Shown piece by piece: positions 56,901 to 64,000 of a stretch of 64,000 nucleotides of DNA (positions within the stretch are counted from its first letter, which is position 1; the number at the start of each line of letters is the position of its first letter). Both the position numbers and the translations under genes were made by a program. The notes beneath the pieces are model-generated. The model was given only the letters and a program-made list of their open reading frames with translations. It did not search any database and was not told the DNA's origin. Source of the stretch: Paratinospora sagittata (taxonomy: Eukaryota; Streptophyta; Magnoliopsida; Ranunculales; Menispermaceae); NCBI GenBank assembly GCA_035771175.1, contig CM069593.1:46127554-46191553 (forward strand), given 5' to 3'.

Positions 56901-59900
56901 AATATTTGATCACAAACTTTCCATTCCCCCGCAAATAGCAATTTGACCTGTTGAAAGTACAATCAGATTGTTGGAAGACACAAATAGATAAATATAGTGC
57001 ACTTCAATTTCATATATTTCTCACAGCAATCCTCATGAAATGGATCCAATTTCCAATCTTAGCCTCCAAAACCTCCCACTGCATCTTTTGTACATCATCT
57101 TTGCTCAGTTTTTCAACACCCAGTTTCCTAAGGCTTTGCTCCAAAACTGAAGCCCGTGTTTCCCTGGTAAAGTTAAGGAACATGTTTCCAATTAACAATT
57201 CTTAACTTCTAGGAGAATGCATGAAAACATACAAGTGTGCAGATAAAGAAAATATCACTGTTATTTTTCTTCTTAAGTATTTTCCTATTTCTCTAAACAA
57301 TAGCAGAAGCAGGTTTCCATAGATGCATACAAGTGTGCCATGGGAATCCTATAAATACAATTAACAACTTAGTTACCAGACATGCATGGAATTTTTAATA
57401 GAAACTTGGAACCATTTTTTACCAAAAGATGGATTATTACATTTGATGATTATTTGCTAAGCTATCCAAGCTATAATGAATGTGACAATAATAACAAAAT
57501 GCTCATTGCTATACAGTATGCAGTTGCCCTATTTTCACTCCATACTTCAAACATCATAAATATGGATTTTCTAATAATAAACATTATATGTCCTGTGCTT
57601 ATTTGTAGACCTTCACACAAAGTTGATTCTAAGCCCAGATAAAGGAGAAGGATTGTGTTAAGCAGCTGTCAACCAGCAAAAAACTGTCAAATCAACTATG
57701 ACATGAATCTAATTAATCAACTTAAGCATAGGGCTAAGGCAACCCCATATAATTGGGAACTTAGCCTAATGAAGTGGAGAAAATAAATTCATGTAGCCGA
57801 CCTTATGTGGTTAGGAAAAATATTTTGTGGAGTTTAGTTGGGTAGTTCACAAAAGATTGATCATATTGATCAAGAGCTAATATTTTGTTAACATTATCTT
57901 CTTAAAAGAAATAAATTTCTCTAATATTAAAAAAGAATAAAAACTGAAAACTTTACAAGATGAACTTCTCCAAAAAGAAAATTCTCCATGAGGAATTGCA
58001 CTTTTTTTAATTGATTCACAAGTAAAGTTTAGGGAAGAGTCAAGTTTTGCCGCATTTGATCAATTTAAGTTTGATTAAATAGTGATTAATGACCATAACA
58101 AAATATTACACATACATGAAATATTTTGATCATGGAGTTTGTTAGGAAAGGCTTTGTTAATTATTTTTACCAAAAAGAAACAGAAGTTTTATTAAAGCAG
58201 CAACAAAAGGAATACTAAAAAAGATGGGTACGCACTTCAATTTCTCCCAGGCCCAAAAGTACTCAGCTCAAAAAACTATCCACAATAAACCGGTCACTAA
58301 ACCTACTTTTTGAAATTTAGAGGAACTAATCTAGAGGGAAGCAGCAAGATGCAAATTTTCCTAAAACCTTGTAACTTTCCAGATTGATTCCTTCAGAAAT
58401 TTGAGTATTCCTATCCTTCCAACAGACCACACCACCACAAGAACAACCACTCTCCAATAATCTTTGAGTTTGGCAGGAAGAGACTCCCACTTGGAAGGGA
58501 AAGAAAGCAAAAAATCCTAATTGGGGAGGGAAGGCACCAAAGACAACTCCACCTATCCTCATAAAAATCAATGAAACAACCTCAAACAACACCATGCATT
58601 TACAAAATAAGACCAAGCTATCAAAGAAGCCTTCCTAAAGGCAATAGAGAGTAGAGACTCCATTAAATCTGGGAGAGGAGCTCTCTAGTCACATCTTTCA
58701 TCTCTAAGAAGATCAAGCTATGAAGGTTAGCAATTACAATCATCAAGCATTTGGTCAGACATGAAAATATCCATAAATCAGCTTCCCAAAAGAATAAGAA
58801 ACACACTATTGGCTTTGGTTTTCTATAATTCCTCAAACAAAGAGCAGCTTTTTCATAACTATTCATTCAAAGATACCAAACATCATTGAATACATTTTCT
58901 GTAGGAACAGCGCAATATATTATGGAATTTTGTCATTGAAATTCCAATACAAATCCATTCTTGTACTCAAGAATTTCGCTCATTCAAATTCCAGATTGCA
59001 AACATCATTCAAAGAATGAATTTACCGTAGGAGCAGTGCTATATATTACAGTAAATTAAAGGATGTTTAAATATTGTAGAAGTGCATATATATATAAAGC
59101 AAATTTGAATCACATAACAAACCAATAAAGGGTTTGTTGCAGTGTAAGAGCATGTACATGTCGAATTTGAATCATTTAAAGATCGAAGTTAAACATTAAC
59201 CACAGAAATAATATTCAAGTCTTTTACAATTACTTGGCATCTATATCAGTACAAGAAAGACATGGACACATGCGCTGGTGTTCCAATTTGTGCAATGATC
59301 CTACAGGGTCTCGACAACTTTGATGCATTGACATCTTCATACATTTATTTCAAATGTTCAACTACTTAATTTCATCTTAAGAATGCAAAATATGAAGAAT
59401 GAATTGCATATTTAACTTTAAATCCAAATGATAAAAGATTAATGGAAAACGAGACATTTGACAAAAAACCCATGTCATTGGGAAAAAGCTTCTTTGAGTT
59501 GTTGAGAATCACTCACAAGAAACAAGGAAAGAGTAACTGAAGAAGTGAAGAATAATAAAGCATTTGCAAAAAATTGTCAAAGTTATACCTGTAAATTTTG
59601 ATTAATTGCTGTTGATGACCAGCCTGAACCATTTGCTGTGCCAAATCATGCAGCAATGGCAGAATCCTGGGTGGAATAAGAGTTGGAGGTGTATAAACTG
59701 CATTTTCTAATGTTTTATTTGAGTGCTCATGATGATTTGTCGAAGATGAGTTCTTTGTATGCCCAGGTGATCCTCCTGATGGTCGGAGGGAGTTGGGCAG
59801 GCCATCAAAAAGACGATCAGGTTCCACAGGTTTGCTGAAATTTAGCAGAGACAACCTTACTTAGAATTGCTTATAATTTGTGTACAATTAGCACAAAAAT

Positions 59901-62900
59901 TTCATTTTGAGAGGCTGACCTGACCAGATCTTAGATAAACAGATGAAACTAGTTACAAAACACAAAAAAATACTACCATTCACAATTTCAGCCACCAAAT
60001 AAACTATGTTCAGAATAGTTAAACCTCCTCTCAAAGCTATAATCTCCTAGATTGGGATATATGCCAATCCTTAACTTAGAAAATGTCTTTGACTATGTTG
60101 AAAACCTATAACAATTTACACTCATAAGCTTCACCGTTCATCAATACAAGATACACAGCAACATTAAGTCTTACTATCCTACAAAAAGAGGCAGCAATAT
60201 AGTTAAGGGCAAATACCATACTTGAGGTACAACACTCAAGCACATGCCTGAAAGAAACATGGAGCAGTAGCATTTAAAAGTGTTAACAAATAAATGTAAA
60301 GATTATACAACACAAACTAACAATAATAATAAGTAAAAAAGAGCCATATATGCAAATTTGATGTGGAGTAGTCATATTTAATCATTTGGCACTCACATCA
60401 TAACTTATGATCAACAGATCAACAATGCAGAAATTACTGAACTGGCATGGCCACCTCAATGATTTATACAATCAATCACACATTGAATTGCTCTAATTAG
60501 TTTCTCCCATACAATAGTTCCTCGTATTATTTTCCTTTCTTTTGACATTGCTAATCCTATTGTCAACAATAAATGAATAAAAGAACATTTAACAGGTGGA
60601 GCTTTAAAATAACCAGGCAAATTATTGTTGCTAATTTTAACAATTGACAATTGAATAAGAAAGCAAAATATATATTCTGCATTATAGTAGTAATTGAAAG
60701 AGCAAATTTTGTGAAGAAATGAAAAAGAATTTGTATATTATGAGGTAACAATGAAACATTATACTACGATTTAATGGAATACAAAGGAGAGGCAAAACTA
60801 ATAAAAGATATGAGTTTCAATTTGCTCTTCTTCACAACAGTAACTGATGCACGAACTTTGTCACACCCAGATGTGAGCCACCTTGTCTAAAGGTGCTCAA
60901 TAAAACCATTGTCTCAATAGATTTATCTCAAACACATACTTAACAAAGCCTTCAATGACTAGATGAGATCAGCCACATGAATTTGCTCCGTACACTTTTT
61001 TTTTCTTTTTTCTTTTCTTTTGGGCAGAAACAAGTTGTAATTATATTAATTTAAAAAAGTATAATACGTCATATTGTAAGCACCAGAGGTGATTACTAAT
61101 AAAGACCCCAAACTTTCTTATAGAAAGACGGCATTTCCTTTCATCTTCCTACTTCAGGACCAAATTTGCTCCCTACACTCTAATATATATCAATGGTCAA
61201 GTCTTCTATTAATCACAAATGAGTGTGTTTGTCTATGTTACATGGCTTGGGTATGGGTGTCGAATATGAGTACATATCTAGAGGTCCGACTTTATTAATT
61301 TTCAAATTCTGGATCTAGAATACGGGGACCCGGCTAAATTATGCGTTGTTCTTTCCTTTTTTTCTTCTTTTCACTCATTTATTGTCCATTTTGTTCTCCC
61401 AATTAAGTGAATTTCATCTATTAGTCCTTATCTTCTTTCATGTTTTTTCTTTTTTCCATTGGAGAATCTACATAGTAATATTCTAAAATCTAAAGTGTTG
61501 AGCACATATCCCATACCCGTCATATCATGAAGTGTCAGACACGGGTACATTGAGCTAAAGTAAGGAGTTTGGGTAACATAGGTGTTTGTTATTAATTATC
61601 TCTACCTAAATATATCACAAGTAATTGTGTTTGTTATAACTTATAAGCACCTCCACCCATTTAAATTTGATTCTAAAGTCTTTCTTTAAACTTTAAATTA
61701 GTTTTTACTTCTGATTTAGTTTCATCAACTAACATTATATCATCAACAAATAAAATACTCCATAGAATAACTTCTTGAATATATTTAATCAATTCATATA
61801 TAACTAAAGCAAAACGATAAGAATCTAAGGCTAATCCTTGATGTAAACCTATTATAACTAGGAACTCACTAGTTTTTTCTTGTGATTTTTACTATGGTTG
61901 TCGTTTGATCATACATATTCTTCATCAAGTCAATGCACTTATTTCAACTCCATGTTTCCCTAAACCCACCATATAATATGTCTAGGTACTCCACAATAGA
62001 CTTTCTCTAGATCAACCAAGATCACATGAATTTTTTTTTTTTAGCTCTCCATACCTCTCTATCAATCTCCTCAACAAGTAAATACCTTTCATGATTGACT
62101 TCTTAAGCATTAATCCAAATTAATTTTTTGACACCAAACTGACCAAAGTTTCATATTTTCTTTGATTCTCTATTACTCTTTCCACAACTTTATCGTACAA
62201 CTCGTCAATTTAATACCTCTATAATTTTATTTTAAATATCTCAATTATTTTATACATAGGTATTAAAATATTTTTCTTCCAATCACCAACATTCTTTTAG
62301 TTGCTACAATTTTAGTAATGAACTTGGCTGACCACAACACTCCAACTTCTTTTAGACCCTTCAAACCTCAATGAGAATGTCGTATGGTCCTAAAGCCTTT
62401 GAATTCCTCATTTTCCTTAAAGCATTTTTTATCTCAAATATGCTAAATCTACAAAAGAATTTATTTCCATTAATTACCCCCGAGTTATTAAGTTCTTGTA
62501 CACTTAAAATTTTCAATTGATATTCATTTAATAATTTATTTCAAACCATTGGACTTGAATTGAGAGTTGTAAAATTTGAATCATTAACCATAAAGATCAA
62601 CTAATTTTTTAGGATTTAATGCAAGATTTAGAAGCATTAGGATTCGCGGTAAGAAAACTAATTGTTTTCCCCTTAATTGAATCGTGAGCTATAACCCAAC
62701 AGATTCATATAATCAAATATGAATTGGGATTCCGATAACCCTAATGATGATGGTGGTAGTGGTGGTCGTCATCATCATCATCATCATCATAATAATAATG
62801 ATAATGATAATATAAGTTTTGCATAACCCTTCTGTTGTTAAATACATATCTAATGATGCAAACAACAAAGCAATTTTAATTCAGATATGTAATCTTTGAC

Positions 62901-63650
62901 AGACAGTTTCAACTTCAACTCTAGACTTCATTCTTGAAAGAATGACCACACCTACTGCACTACATCAGTTCCCACAATAAAAATCCACACTGTTTACAAG
63001 TAAGGCCTCTAATCCCTAAAATTTAAACGCTAACAACACCTTCAGCTTTTGACAAACTAAACTTTGTGGTATTATGTAATTCCTAATGGTCCAAATAGGC
63101 CCTTGATTTTGGCATTAAGTGATCAATCTTGCATTGTTCAAATGCCCAAGATTACTATTTTTAATGCAGGATAATCAGAAAAGTACAAATCTTGGTTCCT
63201 AAACAACCAAGAGAATGTTCCATTATGAAGAATGTCAAAATCCCGTAGAAGCAAAAACAAAGACCAAGTCATTATCATTGCAAACCTCAACCTATTACTT
63301 ATATTTGGATCTCCACTATTTGACGCCACTTGTCTCAATAATTTTAATGGCTGTAGAACCAAAACGATTTTCAAAAAGGAAAACCATACTTCATGGTGAA
63401 GACTTTTAAGACATGTGCATCAGTATACTTATGCAAGAACAAACCTGTAGGATGTTAACAGGTTCTTAAATTCTTCTTCGAGCTTTAGAATAGCCTTAGA
63501 AAGCAAATTATTAGCATGGTTCAGCACTCCATCACTACTTTTGAAGCTTTTGTTGCTGCTGAAGAAACGAATGTTGCTCCTCAGCTGGTCAACAGCCTCT
63601 AAATAACTTTCCAGATCCTCATGTGGACCTCTCAGAATTTTAGCCTCAGC
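50911..63650 (-). CDS. EXO70A1: exocyst subunit EXO70A1-like, last ten coding exons (5' end outside window)
   Basis: Minus-strand exons: 63650-63445, 59834-59589, 57163-57025, 56947-56735, 56397-56192, 55708-55508, 55429-55330, 51467-51367, 51277-51131, 51028-50911 (stop TAG 50913-50911). All introns are GT-AG, all phases agree, and the sum is 1677 bases or 558 residues. Landmarks: KILRGPHEDLESYLEA in the first exon, then KPVEPDRLFDGLPNSLRP, QMVQAGHQQQL, SKDDVQKMQWEVLEAKIGNW, SPEKLFVLLDMYE, DGTVHPLTSYVINYVKFLF, RQYKDPALTQLFLMNN, ELHQRQSQWTVPDSEL and a terminal PEDLDRMLGEFFEGKTWN. EXO70 binds phosphoinositides and tethers secretory vesicles to the plasma membrane as part of the octameric exocyst. 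A1 acts in polar growth, xylem and stigma function. The intron-rich structure fits the EXO70A clade; most other plant EXO70 clades are nearly intronless. About 80 N-terminal residues should lie beyond the window. Confidence 0.95.
51468..55329 (-). other. EXO70 intron, 3862 bp, with a GC-richer foreign-looking block
   Basis: Mostly AT-rich, but 52680-53240 is much GC-richer. Read on the minus strand it contains protein-like stretches such as RVSEVLESMKAQVEEMRG (about 52973-52920) broken by stops, suggesting a decayed retroelement gag fragment. Two other parts (53570-53770 and 54480-54610) have GGTCGGGC/GACCCGATT and CCCATTGACCC phrases typical of dispersed repeats. The open frames inside are not exons of EXO70. 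Confidence 0.45.
57164..59588 (-). other. EXO70 intron, 2425 bp, with an RTE/SINE 3'-tail-like fragment
   Basis: At about 57715-57850 on the plus strand the sequence contains GGCAACCCCATATAATTGGG, then TAAATTCATGTAGCCGACC and TTATGTGGTTAGG. This resembles the conserved 3' region of plant RTE-type LINEs (ATGTAGCCGACC...GGGAT). The fragment is short and diverged. The rest is AT-rich without recognised features. Confidence 0.4.
61640..62405 (-). pseudogene. RTE-type LINE reverse transcriptase fossil
   Basis: The minus strand shows the reverse transcriptase order of plant RTE LINEs in broken frames. It starts with KALGPYDILIEV near 62400-62365, then RGIKLTS.TIKLW.RVIE-like words near 62220-62170, and SIMKGIYLLRRLIERYGELK near 62100-62045. 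Next come DLVDLEKVYCGVPR near 62015-61970 (the DLEKAYDRVPR motif), FLVIIGLHQGLALDSYRFAL near 61865-61810 and FVDDIMLVDETKSE near 61755-61715 (the FADD catalytic motif, with V for A). Many stops and frameshifts show it is long dead. It lies in the same orientation as EXO70, inside its intron. Confidence 0.7.
62762..62812 (+). repeat. (ATC)n/(ATA)n microsatellite
   Basis: A run of CAT triplets followed by AAT and GATAAT units, in the EXO70 intron. Confidence 0.75.
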
Positions 63651-64000
63651 CTACACGTTGTAGTGGCATCAAAATTAGCAGCATAAAATACAGGCAATTG
63701 AAAAAAAGTATAACTTATAGAACAAAACTCAAAGATGATTGCACACACAAGATTGGCGGTACTGCCAAAACATTCTACTAAATTAATCTAACAAGTAACA
63801 TCATCCTTCTATGACTTCGATTATCTGAGCAATAGGCATGCAATTGCGAATCCTAAATTTAAAGAATTGCGGTGTATTGACAGAGGGCATAAAATACTCT
63901 CAAGTCTCAAACACTGAACTTAGACAATACTAGTTTTACTTATAATAATATCAAGTCTTCAAGGTCAGCAAAAGTTGAAAACTTCAAATTTTAAAACCGG
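63651..64000 (-). other. EXO70 intron sequence at the window edge
   Basis: A minus-strand acceptor AG at 63652-63651 precedes the exon at 63650. No further exon could be read between there and 64000, so the first coding exons lie outside. Confidence 0.6.

Larger units (their letters stand above)
59835..63444 (-). other. EXO70 intron, 3610 bp, with fossil repeats
   Basis: AT-rich. Contains the RTE-type LINE fossil listed separately. Near 61230-61330 and 61500-61590 there are GGTATGGGTGTCGAATATG and GTCAGACACGGGTACATTG phrases of a dispersed repeat type I know only by appearance. A (ATC/ATA)n run lies at about 62762-62812. No further EXO70 exon was found here. Confidence 0.5.

Noticed and set aside
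55480..57198. Separate small genes at 55480-55716, 56188-56433, 56726-56962 and 57010-57198
   Set aside because: These are EXO70 exons read through into adjacent intron sequence; the splice sites join them in phase.

Overview
The window is nuclear DNA of a eudicot plant. It is AT-rich, its genes are widely spaced, and it contains Ty1/copia LTR retrotransposons primed by initiator-Met tRNA, SINEs, a Tourist-like MITE, an RTE-type LINE fossil, a spliced exocyst gene and plant-specific NDR1/HIN1-like (NHL, LEA_2 fold) genes. I cannot name the species.

Host genes. All five recognisable genes lie on the minus strand. Four are intronless NHL genes: two NHL3/NHL10-type genes about 3.5 kb apart (3131-3811, 7295-7969), one NHL1/NHL12-type gene (24565-25191), and one with a long Pro/Tyr-rich N-terminus (48510-49316). 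The fifth is an EXO70A1-type exocyst subunit. Its last ten coding exons fit between 63650 and 50911, with every splice junction in phase, and its 5' exons lie beyond the right edge. NHL proteins are plasma-membrane-anchored immunity and stress proteins. EXO70 tethers secretory vesicles at the same membrane. Their proximity does not by itself imply a shared function.

Transposon layers. (1) 1-2389: 5' part of a decayed minus-strand copia element cut by the window edge. (2) About 10.6-18.6 kb: an unusual composite of about 8 kb with terminal inverted repeats of about 430-490 bp rich in ACCGATCGGT-type words. It holds a 2.65 kb LTR-like insertion with a near-perfect 5-bp target duplication, two further copies of that repeat in head-to-head inverted orientation, and a 315-bp almost perfect hairpin. 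(3) 21111-21590: a second hairpin of the same family with a 5-bp CCACT duplication. (4) 32523-37916: a nearly complete copia element (LTR-gag-PR-IN-RT-RH-LTR, TSD ATTAT) with two nonsense codons. (5) 42.6-44.7 kb: a rearranged copia with LTRs in opposite orientation around a gag pseudogene. (6) SINEs at 9.54 and 41.17 kb, a Tourist-like MITE at 47841-48153, and fossil LINE and other repeat matter inside EXO70 introns.

The most unusual parts are the 8 kb inverted-repeat composite with its two hairpins, and the recurrence of a short ACTATTCAT/ACTGTTCAY motif in otherwise unrelated element types across the window. The remaining stretches are AT-rich intergenic or intronic DNA in which I see no gene. 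I found no rRNA, tRNA or CRISPR.
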